Assembly: GCF_004340905.1 (NCBI RefSeq)
Contig: NZ_SLXD01000001.1
Span: forward strand, 310,001-374,000
Length of the DNA stretch: 64,000 nt
Reading direction: 5' to 3'
Origin: Rubrivivax gelatinosus
GTDB taxonomy: Bacteria; Pseudomonadota; Gammaproteobacteria; Burkholderiales; Burkholderiaceae_C
Shown here: positions 46,678 through 54,130 of the stretch, one piece after another
Layout of the letters: each line of letters opens with the position of its first letter
Numbering within the stretch: position 1 is the stretch's first letter
The notes under the pieces: generated by a model
What the model was told of the DNA's origin: nothing
What the model saw: only the letters and a program-made list of their open reading frames with translations
The model's database searches: none
Program-made: the position numbers and the translations under genes

Positions 46678-47600
46678 TGTCGCTGCAGGTCACGCCGAAC
46701 CCGCTGGCCGGGCTGGCCGCCTGGTTCGGCGGCGACGGCCCGGGCGCCGGCATGGCGCCCGGGCCGAACGCCCCACCCGCCGCCGGCGAGGCGCAGGCCA
46801 CGGCCGCCGTGCAGGCCGCCGCGACACCGGCGGCGCCGCCCACGGCGCCCGGCACGCCGGCCGTCGCGGCGCCGCCGGCCTGGGGCCACACCGAGCACGG
46901 CGAGCTGAGCCAGCCGATGCCGCTGGCGGCGGCCCCCGCCTCGTCGCCGGCCCCCGACCTCGCCGCGCCGCCGCTGACACCGGCCTGGGTGGGCAGCCTG
47001 CAGACGCCGTCGGCCTTCGCGCCCGGCTGGCCGCGTGCGCCAAGGCCCGAGCGCGAGGCGCGCCGCCCACGCCCGGCGGTGGACGATCCCTGGGACGACC
47101 CCGAGGAACCCGACACACGCCCGTCGGGCCGGCCCGACGAAGCGCCCGCGGCGCGCCCCGCCGCGCCCGTGCCCGCCGGGCTGCCCGAACGCGTGCGAGC
47201 CGAACTGCGGCGCCGGCGCAGCGTGCTGCTGCTCGCGCCGCTGCGCGCGGCCACCGGCCCCTCGCCGCTGGCCGGCTGGTGGCTGGGCGTCGACGCGAAG
47301 GGCCAGGCGCGGGTGCGACGCTGCGGGCTCGTCGGCGAGGCGCCGGCGGCCAGCGGCTGGCGCTTCTGGCACGCACACCGCGACGACGAACACGGCGCCG
47401 TGCGCCTGGCCACCCGTGCCGACGCGCCGGGCCAGCCGGCGTTGCAGCTGCGCCTGGCCGGCGAGGCCCTGCCGCCGGCGCTGCGCGGCCCGGCCGAGGC
47501 CTGGGCCGATCTGCTCGAACCCGGCCTGGCGCGGCACTGCCTGGGCCTGCAATGGACCTGGCTGGTGGCCTGCGCGCCGTCGCCGCCGCCCTGGGCATGA
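46677..47600 (+). CDS. unknown Pro/Ala-rich protein of the sctP-kinase operon
   Basis: 307 residues. The first ~165 are Pro/Ala/Gly-rich and disordered; the rest is a small alpha/beta domain (RRSVLLLAPLRAATGPSPLA; GWWLGVDAKGQARVRRCGLV; GLQWTWLVACAP). Start overlaps the upstream stop (TGATG) and its own stop overlaps the kinase start. I do not recognise the family. It is translated together with sctP and the histidine kinase, so a role in T3SS regulation or assembly is likely. Confidence 0.55.
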   Translation: MSLQVTPNPLAGLAAWFGGDGPGAGMAPGPNAPPAAGEAQATAAVQAAATPAAPPTAPGTPAVAAPPAWGHTEHGELSQPMPLAAAPASSPAPDLAAPPLTPAWVGSLQTPSAFAPGWPRAPRPEREARRPRPAVDDPWDDPEEPDTRPSGRPDEAPAARPAAPVPAGLPERVRAELRRRRSVLLLAPLRAATGPSPLAGWWLGVDAKGQARVRRCGLVGEAPAASGWRFWHAHRDDEHGAVRLATRADAPGQPALQLRLAGEALPPALRGPAEAWADLLEPGLARHCLGLQWTWLVACAPSPPPWA

Positions 47601-48754
47601 GATCTGACGTCTGCCCAGTGAACACCGAACCCGACAACGCCACGCTGCTCGCCGCACTCGGCCAGGCGGCGCTGCGCCTGCGCATGGCGCCGGCCGGCGT
47701 CGTCTGGCGCACGCCGGCCTGGGTCGAACGCCATGCCGGCTGGCCCGACGCCGCGCTGCACGCGGCGCTGCAGCCGGCCTGGCAGGCGCGTGGCGAACCC
47801 GGCTCGGCCGGCTCGGGCAGCGTCGCCGCGCCGGGCGGCACGATGGTCGCGCTGCACTGGGTCGTGCTGGCCGACGGCCTGCTGCTGCACGAGCCGGCGC
47901 CGCCGCCGGACACCGCGCTGGCGCTGCAGCGCCACCTGCGCGACCGCGAACGGCTGCTGTTCACCTCGCGCAGCGTCAGCGTCGGCGAGATGGCCAGCAC
48001 GCTGGCGCACGAGATCAACCAGCCGATCGGCACGATCGCCAACGTGCTGCGTGGCGTCGGTGCGCGGCTGGCTCGCCTGGCCGTGCCGGCGCACGAGCAG
48101 GCGGCGCTGGAGGACCTGCGCCACGGCCTGAAGCTGGCACTGGACCAGGCGCAGTTCGCCGGCCGCATCGTCGGCCGCATCCGCGAGTACACGCCTTCGC
48201 GCCAGCCGCGGCGCGAGCGCCTGGACCTGCGCGCGCTGGCCACCGAGTGCGTGTCGCTGCTGGACTGGGAGTTCGCGCGCGACGGCGTGCCGGTGCAGGC
48301 CGACATGCCGCACGAGGCCTGGGTCGAGGGCGACGCGCTGATGCTGCAGCAGGTGATCGTCAACCTGATGCGCAACGCGCTCGAAGCCCAGCGCGAGGCA
48401 CCGGGGCCGAAGGCGCGTGTGCTGCTGCGACTGCAGCGCGTGCCGGGGCTGGCCGGCGTGCCCGACGAGCTGCAACTGGACATCGTCGACCACGGCTGCG
48501 GCCTCACCGAGGACGCCGAGAGCCGGCTCTTCGTGCCCTTCGAGTCGAGCAAACCCGACGGCATGGGCATCGGGCTGAAGATCTGCCGCAGCTTCGTCGA
48601 GCTGCACCAGGGCCGGCTGTGGTTCACGCGCCATGCGCCGCCGGACGCCGGCTGCAGCTTCCACATCGCGCTGCACGCAGCGCCTTCACCCCCGTCAGCG
48701 CCCGGGCGGGCCGAGCGCGCCGAACCCCGGGAGCCCGGACCAGCCGCCGCCTGA
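47597..48754 (+). CDS. soluble sensor histidine kinase linked to the T3SS
   Basis: 385 residues from the ATG at 47597 (ATGA overlap). No membrane helix. The N-terminal ~115 residues form a possible sensor domain of unknown type. Then a HisKA domain with His138 (ASTLAHEINQPIGTIANVLR, the FixL/TtrS-like form) and a HATPase domain (QQVIVNLMRNALEAQRE, DHGCGLT, GMGIGLKICRSFVE). The FixJ-type regulator at 29898-30701 is the natural partner, though the two genes are about 17 kb apart in separate operons. A cytoplasmic kinase could sense secretion status or a metabolite. Confidence 0.85.
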   Translation: MRSDVCPVNTEPDNATLLAALGQAALRLRMAPAGVVWRTPAWVERHAGWPDAALHAALQPAWQARGEPGSAGSGSVAAPGGTMVALHWVVLADGLLLHEPAPPPDTALALQRHLRDRERLLFTSRSVSVGEMASTLAHEINQPIGTIANVLRGVGARLARLAVPAHEQAALEDLRHGLKLALDQAQFAGRIVGRIREYTPSRQPRRERLDLRALATECVSLLDWEFARDGVPVQADMPHEAWVEGDALMLQQVIVNLMRNALEAQREAPGPKARVLLRLQRVPGLAGVPDELQLDIVDHGCGLTEDAESRLFVPFESSKPDGMGIGLKICRSFVELHQGRLWFTRHAPPDAGCSFHIALHAAPSPPSAPGRAERAEPREPGPAAA

Positions 48755-49342
48755 GCCAGCGCCGCCGCGCGCAGCCTGCAGAAAGGCGTCGACGGCAAGG
48801 CCGGGGACGGCCCCCGGCGCCCAGGCCGCGGCCAGCGCGCGCAGCGCGGCGCGGTCGGCGCGCGACCAGGCGCCTTCCAGCGGGTCCGCAGCAGCCGCCT
48901 CGAGCCGGGCGCGGTAACGTGCATGGGCCTGCACGTCCTGCGCCATCAGTCCCAGCAGCGCACGCGCCGTGCGGTCGAAGGCGCTGGCCGACAGCGGCAG
49001 CGCACCCTGCGGATGCAGGAAGGCGGCACAAAGGAACTCGATCGGCCCCTGGCGCCGCGAGGCGCCCGCCAGCGCGCCCCAGGCGGCCTGCGGGCCGGAC
49101 GGCAGCCGGCCGCTGGCCAGCGCGTCGTTCAAGGTCGCGGCCACGGCGCGCTGCGCCAGCGGCTCGCCGTGTTCGCCGACGAGGCACAGCACGCGCAGGA
49201 ACGCCGGGTACAGCGGGTCGCCGATCGCGCGGCACAGCTGCTCCAGCCAGGGCACGCGCTCCGCGGGCGCGAGCAGGCAGCAACCGTCGACGAGGGTCTG
49301 GGCGGCCTCGTGCCAGTCGGGCTCGGCGCGCAGCGCCTTCAC
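48695..49342 (-). CDS. unknown helical protein beside sctT
   Basis: 215 residues from the GTG at 49342, five bases after the stop of the small protein upstream, so the two are co-transcribed from the T3SS box at 49608. Mostly helical (LCRAIGDPLYPAFLRVLCLV; FDRTARALLGLMAQDVQAHA), no signal peptide, with a Gly-rich tail. The 3' end overlaps the convergent kinase gene by 60 bp. Possibly a T3SS chaperone or gatekeeper-like protein; not recognised. Confidence 0.55.
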   Translation of the reverse strand: MKALRAEPDWHEAAQTLVDGCCLLAPAERVPWLEQLCRAIGDPLYPAFLRVLCLVGEHGEPLAQRAVAATLNDALASGRLPSGPQAAWGALAGASRRQGPIEFLCAAFLHPQGALPLSASAFDRTARALLGLMAQDVQAHARYRARLEAAAADPLEGAWSRADRAALRALAAAWAPGAVPGLAVDAFLQAARGGAGSGGGWSGLPGFGALGPPGR

Positions 49343-49346
49343 GGGA

Positions 49347-49562
49347 TCAGGCGCCGGCGTCGCCGGCGAGCAGGCTGGCCAGGAAACGCGCCGTCAGCGC
49401 CTGCGGCGTGGCCGAACCGTCGGCCGGGGCGCGCAGCACGCGCGAGGCCGCGTCGGCACCGCCGTCGGTGCCGAGATCAGCCCAGCCCGCGGCCTCGGCG
49501 GCACGCGCTGCGGCGGCCGGAGCGAACGATGGCGAAGGGGGCCAGGCAGGCAGCGAGGTCAT
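49347..49562 (-). CDS. 71-residue protein directly behind a T3SS box
   Basis: Begins MTSLPAWPPSPSFAPAAAAR; Ala/Pro-rich with a short C-terminal helix (ALTARFLASLLAGDAGA). The ATG at 49562 lies within about 7 bases of the -10-like element, so the transcript may be leaderless. Small size and disordered N-terminus are compatible with a secreted T3SS component or a chaperone partner for the next gene. Confidence 0.5.
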   Translation of the reverse strand: MTSLPAWPPSPSFAPAAAARAAEAAGWADLGTDGGADAASRVLRAPADGSATPQALTARFLASLLAGDAGA

Positions 49563-49564
49563 GG

Positions 49565-49608
49565 CGCCAGCTTAGGGGGCGGGGACCGGCCCGCGCCACT
49601 GAGGATCG
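49565..49608 (-). promoter_or_regulatory. T3SS regulon box upstream of the 71-residue protein
   Basis: Minus strand CTGGGGACGATCCTCAG, core 49608-49599, then the -10-like CCCTAAGCTGGCG ending at 49565. Spacing is one base longer than in the boxes at 38089 and 44737. It lies between the sctT stop and the next gene. Confidence 0.65.
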
Positions 49609-49623
49609 TCCCCAGGGTCGGGC

Positions 49624-50418
49624 TCAAGGCGCCCAGATGCGCAGCGCCGGCAGCAGCCCGGCGACGCCGTCGTCGAGCCGCGCCACGACCGTGTCGACCA
49701 GCACCGTGAACATCAGCACCCAGACCAGCGTCGCCGCCACCGACTTCAGCGACATCGAGATCGAGATCAGGTTGAGCTGCGGCGCGAAGCGGTTGACCAG
49801 GCCCAGCGCCAGGTCGAGCACGTAGAGCACGACCAGCGCCGGCGCCGCGAACAGCAGCGCCAGCAGCATCAGCTGCGCGAAGGCCGACTCGAAGACCTGC
49901 ACGTCGGCCGGGTCGAAGTGCAGCCCGGGCTGCGCCAGCGGCCAGATCGCGAAGCTCTGCACCGCGACCGCCACCAGCGCCAGGAACCCGCCGCCGGCCA
50001 TGAACAGGAACATCGCCAGCCGCGCCAGCAGCGCGCCCGACAGCGAGGTCTGGTGCCCCGACAGCGGGTCGGCCACCTGCGCCAGCGTGGCGCCGACCTT
50101 GGCGTCGACGATCTGGCCGGCGGCCTCGAAGGCCCAGAGCACGGCGCCGAGCAGCACGCCCAGACCGATGCCCAGCAGCGATTCGCGGCCGAAGAGCAGC
50201 AGCCAGTGCCCGGCCGTCCAGCCCTGGACCGGCACCGCCGGCTGCACCGCCAGCGTGATCAGCCCCAGCCCGACGAAGAGCGCGTTGCGCACCAGCGCCG
50301 GCACCGTCTCGGAGGCGAAGATCGGCAGCAGCAGGAAGGCGACGGCGAAACGCGTGCTGGCCAGCGCGACGAGCAGCGCACCGTCGGCCAGCGAGTCGAC
50401 GAAACGCAGCGCCTCCAT
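49624..50418 (-). CDS. sctT: T3SS export-gate protein SctT
   Basis: 264 residues with six or more membrane helices. Family features: LVRNALFVGLGLITLA near 40, AFEAAGQIVDAKVGATLAQV with DPLSGHQTSLSG (about 97-125), and NLISISMSLKSVAATLVWVL near 215-235. With SctR and SctS it forms the helical export gate. It is the last gene of a leftward sctQRST operon. Confidence 0.95.
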   Translation of the reverse strand: MEALRFVDSLADGALLVALASTRFAVAFLLLPIFASETVPALVRNALFVGLGLITLAVQPAVPVQGWTAGHWLLLFGRESLLGIGLGVLLGAVLWAFEAAGQIVDAKVGATLAQVADPLSGHQTSLSGALLARLAMFLFMAGGGFLALVAVAVQSFAIWPLAQPGLHFDPADVQVFESAFAQLMLLALLFAAPALVVLYVLDLALGLVNRFAPQLNLISISMSLKSVAATLVWVLMFTVLVDTVVARLDDGVAGLLPALRIWAP

Positions 50419-50433
50419 CGGCCGGCACGCGGC

Positions 50434-50709
50434 TCAGGGCCGCGAGACGATCTCCGGGAAGTCGCTGAACAGCCGGTCGCTGAACGCGTAGAGCGTGCCG
50501 CCGAGCAGCGCCGCGGTGACGAAGATCGTCAGCACGATCGCGAACAGCTTGGCCGCGTACTGGAAGGTCTGTTCCTGGATCTGCGTCGCGGCCTGCACGA
50601 TGGCGATCAGCAGCCCGACGACCGCGGCCACCAGCACCGGCGGCGCCGACAGCAGCAGCACCAGCCACAGTGCCTGCAGCGTCAGTTGCATCGCCTCGCT
50701 GCCCGACAT
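50434..50709 (-). CDS. sctS: T3SS export-gate protein SctS
   Basis: 91 residues with two membrane helices (ALWLVLLLSAPPVLVAAVVG; FAIVLTIFVTAALLGGTLYA) and the family core IAIVQAATQIQEQTFQYAAK. Four copies join SctR and SctT in the gate. A start at the second Met (50691) is also possible. Confidence 0.95.
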   Translation of the reverse strand: MSGSEAMQLTLQALWLVLLLSAPPVLVAAVVGLLIAIVQAATQIQEQTFQYAAKLFAIVLTIFVTAALLGGTLYAFSDRLFSDFPEIVSRP

Positions 50710-50719
50710 CGTGCCGCCT

Positions 50720-51376
50720 TCAGTAGGAGAGCACGAGGCCGTGCGAGAGCTTGACCCAGCCGTCGACGAGCACGAACAGCAGCAGCTTGAACGGCAGCGA
50801 GACGGTGGTCGGCGACAGCATCATCATGCCCAGCGCCATCAGGATGTTGGAGACGACGAGGTCGATGACGAGAAAGGGCAGGAAGATCAGGAAACCGATC
50901 TGGAAGGCCACCGACAGCTCGTTGACGACGAAAGCCGGCACGACGACGACGAGATCGCGTTCACCGAGCGCCTGCTGCTGCGCCGGCGTCAGGTTGCGGC
51001 GCAGCGTCTCGAGGAAGAAGCGGCGCTCCTGCGGGTTGGAGTGCTGGATCAGGAAGTCGCGCAGCGGCTCCTTGGCGGCGTCGGCGGCGGCCAGCAGCGC
51101 CTCGGTGCCGCGCCCGGCGGGCTGGGCCTGGGTCTGGCCGACACGTTCGGCCATCTGCAGCCCCACCGGGTACATGACGTAGATCGACAGCACCAGCGCC
51201 ATGCCGTTGAGCACGACGTTGGGCGGCACCTGCTGCAGCCCGAGCGCGTTGCGCAGCAGGCTGAGCACGACGACGATCTTCGTGAACGAGGTGACCATCA
51301 CACCGACGAAAGGCGCCAGCGCCAGCAGCACGACGGTGATCAGCGCCGAGGACGGCGTGAACTGGCTCAGGTCCAT
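50720..51376 (-). CDS. sctR: T3SS export-gate protein SctR
   Basis: 218 residues, hydrophobic, with the FliP/SctR signatures: LALAPFVGVMVTSFTKIVVV with LSLLRNALGLQQVPPNVVLN, a central hydrophilic loop, and FLPFLVIDLVVSNILMALGM with MMLSPTTVSLPFKLLLFVLV. It starts inside the end of sctQ (10-bp overlap). Confidence 0.97.
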   Translation of the reverse strand: MDLSQFTPSSALITVVLLALAPFVGVMVTSFTKIVVVLSLLRNALGLQQVPPNVVLNGMALVLSIYVMYPVGLQMAERVGQTQAQPAGRGTEALLAAADAAKEPLRDFLIQHSNPQERRFFLETLRRNLTPAQQQALGERDLVVVVPAFVVNELSVAFQIGFLIFLPFLVIDLVVSNILMALGMMMLSPTTVSLPFKLLLFVLVDGWVKLSHGLVLSY

Positions 51377-52128
51377 GCAGGCGTCCGGTCTTCGCAGGGC
51401 GCGGTGGTCGCCGCGGCACCGTCTTCGAGCAGCAGCCCCCAGCCCAGCCCGGCCGGCACCAGCGTGCCGCGCGCCACCGCCAGACCGGCGATGGCGAGCC
51501 GGGCGGCGCCGGCGGGCAGCGGGACCGCGGCCCCCTCGGCGCCGAACCAGGCGCTGGCCCGGACGTCCATCGGCGCCTCCAGCCAGACCTGGGCCTCGTC
51601 AGGCCGGGCCGCCGGCGCTTCGGCGGCCCGCAGGTCCAGCCGTCCGGCCCGTGGCTGCCAGCAGCCGGTGCGTGCCGGCATCGGCGCGGCGGGCTGCAGC
51701 AGCACCGCCATCGCCTCGCCGGCGAAACTGGCCGGCAGCAGCAGCAGCGCGCCGCGCCTCAGCATCGCACGCGGGACACACGACAGCGGCAGCGACTGAA
51801 CCCGCACGCGCACGGTCCAGGCGGGCCAGACCAGCGGCAGCTCGTCCGGCGGCACGCGGCCCCAGGGCAGCAGCACCGGCGGCAGCAGCAACCGGCCGCC
51901 GTCACCCCAGCCGAGGCCGACGGCGCCGGCCGGTGACGGCGTGCGGGCGGGCCGCAGATCGTCCAGCGGCATGCCGATCCAGCGCTCGAGCGCCGCCAGC
52001 GGCGCGAGCGCCGGGGCCAGCGCACACGCGGCATCGAGATCGGAATCGGGATCCCCGGCACCCGGCAGTTCGAGCCGGGCGCGGCCATGCGGCCAGACGA
52101 GATCGAAACGGAACGGCGGCGGGGACAT
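51367..52128 (-). CDS. sctQ: divergent T3SS C-ring protein SctQ
   Basis: 253 residues, shorter than most SctQ proteins. Position directly before sctR is that of sctQ. Two stretches look like SpoA folds: VRVRVQSLPLSCVPRAMLRR, then GALLLLPASFAG near residues 105-140, and LPAGAARLAIAGLAVARGTL near 205-235. Similarity is weak, so the call depends on gene order. It follows a T3SS box at 52194. Confidence 0.6.
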   Translation of the reverse strand: MSPPPFRFDLVWPHGRARLELPGAGDPDSDLDAACALAPALAPLAALERWIGMPLDDLRPARTPSPAGAVGLGWGDGGRLLLPPVLLPWGRVPPDELPLVWPAWTVRVRVQSLPLSCVPRAMLRRGALLLLPASFAGEAMAVLLQPAAPMPARTGCWQPRAGRLDLRAAEAPAARPDEAQVWLEAPMDVRASAWFGAEGAAVPLPAGAARLAIAGLAVARGTLVPAGLGWGLLLEDGAAATTAPCEDRTPAWT

Positions 52129-52154
52129 GCAGCGGGATGGCGGAGCGGACCCCG

Positions 52155-52194
52155 GACTTCAACAGAAGCCCCGCCCGCCGCCACCCTGGGATCG
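52155..52194 (-). promoter_or_regulatory. T3SS regulon box upstream of sctQRST
   Basis: Minus strand GCGATCCCAGG (core 52194-52185) followed 25 nt later by the AA of TGTTGAAGTCC. The sctQ start is about 30 bp further on. Confidence 0.6.
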
Positions 52195-52221
52195 CGCCCG
52201 GGGCGGCGGCAACAGCCTGTG

Positions 52222-53076
52222 TCAGCCGCCCAGTCGCGCGAGCACCAGCGTCAGGCGCAGCAGCGGGAAGGCCGGGCCGCTCTCGTCGAAACGGCGCGAC
52301 GGCGTGCCGCCGGCCCAGGTATCGGTGCCGCCGGTCTCCGGCGCACGCGGGCGCGGGTCGTGGCGGCCCTCGCCGTTCGACGCGCGCGACACGGCCGCCA
52401 GCGTGCCGAGGAAGGCGCCGACGAAGCTGATCATCATCAGCCCGCCGAGCGCGCGGAAGGCGTCGCGGTACTGCTCGGTCAGGCGGCCACCCTTCATCAG
52501 GTCGGTCTCGTTGATGAAGTTCTGGTCGACCTGGCGGATGCGGCCCTGGTCGTCGATGCCGACGAAGCCCTTGCCGAAGGTGTTCTCGTAGAGCGTGTTG
52601 CCGTCGGCCACGGTCAGGTCGACGAGGCGGCCCCAGCCGCGGCCCTCGTCGATCGCGAGGTCGCCGACGGTGTTGGTGTCGACGCCGGTGATCTGCACGC
52701 CGTAGTCGCCGTTGGTGATCGTCACCTTGGACGACAGCGTCATCGCCGGGTTGCCGGCCCAGGGCGTGGTGTCGATCGTGACCTTGGTGCCGTCGTCGAG
52801 AACGAAGCTGGTCGTGCCCCAGAAGTCGAAGGCCTGCTGGCCGTCGATCTCCATGTGCGGGTCGCCCCAGGCGCGGTAGGTCTCGCCGGTGTGCTTGTTC
52901 TGGATCAGCACCTGGTTGTCATCGCCGGCGGTGATGCGGTAGTTGTCGTTCTCGAAGACGGCGACGCCGTTCTCGAGCCGCGTGCTGGCGTTGCTGGGGT
53001 TGGAGGAGTCGACACACGGCGGCATGCAGCCGCCGGCGGCGATGCCGGCGCCGGCCGGCAGGGTGTTCAGCGACAT
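52222..53076 (-). CDS. DUF1521 (NopE/MIIA-type) candidate T3SS effector
   Basis: 284 residues from MSLNTLPAGA. Residues ~45-185 match DUF1521, the metal-inducible autocleavage domain first described in Bradyrhizobium NopE1: YRITAGDDNQVLIQNKHTGE, then RAWGDPHMEIDGQ with the cleavage site between Asp72 and Pro73, and the acidic calcium-binding run GVDTNTVGDLAIDEGRG. A hydrophobic helix (ALGGLMMISFVGAFLGTLAA) follows near 210-230. No signal peptide. A T3SS box lies upstream. Calcium-triggered self-cleavage after export is predicted; the in vivo role is unknown. Confidence 0.8.
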   Translation of the reverse strand: MSLNTLPAGAGIAAGGCMPPCVDSSNPSNASTRLENGVAVFENDNYRITAGDDNQVLIQNKHTGETYRAWGDPHMEIDGQQAFDFWGTTSFVLDDGTKVTIDTTPWAGNPAMTLSSKVTITNGDYGVQITGVDTNTVGDLAIDEGRGWGRLVDLTVADGNTLYENTFGKGFVGIDDQGRIRQVDQNFINETDLMKGGRLTEQYRDAFRALGGLMMISFVGAFLGTLAAVSRASNGEGRHDPRPRAPETGGTDTWAGGTPSRRFDESGPAFPLLRLTLVLARLGG

Positions 53077-53119
53077 CGTTCTAGCTCCTGGACGGCCCGG
53101 ACCTCCGGGCGCGGTGCCG

Positions 53120-53160
53120 CGATTGCAGCCCGAGCGCGCCGCGCGCGCAGCCTGGGATCG
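53120..53160 (-). promoter_or_regulatory. T3SS regulon box upstream of the DUF1521 gene
   Basis: Minus strand GAGGAGCGATCCCAGG (core 53160-53151), 26 nt, then the AA of CTGCAATCGCGG. It lies 45-85 bp upstream of the start. In the rest of the 312-bp gap (53077-53388) I see no other gene and no rightward-facing box. Confidence 0.65.
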
Positions 53161-53388
53161 CTCCTCAAGGCCGGCCCGGACGCCACGCGCGACTGCCGGC
53201 AAACGCAGGAGACCGGGGCTGGAAATGACGGGTCTTCGCCAGGCATCTCCGGGAGGAAATCGAGCGGCTGCTGCCCAGAATCGGTGCTTCGCCCCGGCGC
53301 CACGCGCAGTCCCTGGTACCGGGCGGCCCACGCCCGGACGGGCGCTTCGGCGGCGCCGCACCGGCGCCCTTCACTTCTTCATCGGTCC

Positions 53389-53976
53389 GTGGACGGCTTC
53401 CTCAGCGAGTTCGAGATCTGGTTGGCGCTGGTCGGGCTCGGCAGCGGCTCCTGGCTCGGCTACGTGATCGTCGACGGCGTCTACGAGAGGCTGCTGACGC
53501 TGGCCGAGCGCCGCCGCGCGGCAGCGGCCGAGCCCGAGATCCTGAGCCAGCCGCCGCCGCTGCCGGTGCCGCGTTTCGACGACGACGCCTTCGAGGCCCT
53601 GGCCGCCGGCATCGTCGAACGCTACCTGCAGATCTGGGAACACGGCGACGAGGGCCGTGAACTCGCCGCCGCGCTGCACGCCGCGCTGGCGGCGCAGCAG
53701 CCGCCGACGACGCTGCAGCAGGCCATCGAGTGCCAGCTGCGCCAGGGCATCGCGCCGCTGCTGGACGACCCGGACGGTGCGCTGCGTGCGCAGCTGATCG
53801 GCGCGCAGCTGCTCGGCGCCGCGGTGATGCGCCACGTCGTGCGCGCCGAGCCGCTGGCCAGCCTGCCGGCCCCCCAGCTGGTGCAGGCGTTGACGCCGGC
53901 GGTCGGGCGCAGCCTGGCCGAAGCCTTCGCCGCCGTGCACGCCCGGCACGGCGCGCCCAGCCCCAGCGTGCGCTAG
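53389..53976 (+). CDS. TetR C-terminal-like domain protein lacking the DNA-binding domain
   Basis: About 195 residues from the GTG at 53389; the frame is open far upstream, so the start is uncertain. The N-terminus is a hydrophobic helix (FEIWLALVGLGSGSWLGYVI), not a helix-turn-helix. From about residue 65 it resembles the TetR_C_16 ligand/dimer domain (ALHAALAAQQPPTTLQQAIE; LRAQLIGAQLLGAAVMRHVV; LVQALTPAVGRSLAE). A membrane-tethered sensor domain, or a regulator that lost its DNA-binding half, are both possible. Confidence 0.5.
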   Translation: MDGFLSEFEIWLALVGLGSGSWLGYVIVDGVYERLLTLAERRRAAAAEPEILSQPPPLPVPRFDDDAFEALAAGIVERYLQIWEHGDEGRELAAALHAALAAQQPPTTLQQAIECQLRQGIAPLLDDPDGALRAQLIGAQLLGAAVMRHVVRAEPLASLPAPQLVQALTPAVGRSLAEAFAAVHARHGAPSPSVR

Positions 53977-54130
53977 CCTCCGGCCGGCACGCGGTCGTCG
54001 GACCGCGGCACCAGGTCGATGCCGCAGTCCAGCTGCGCGGCCCAGTCGATGAACTGCGGCACCGCGGCGCCGGTTCCTGCGGGGGCTGCGCTGTGGCAGC
54101 ATCGCCGCGTCCTCGCGCCGCCTGACCGCC

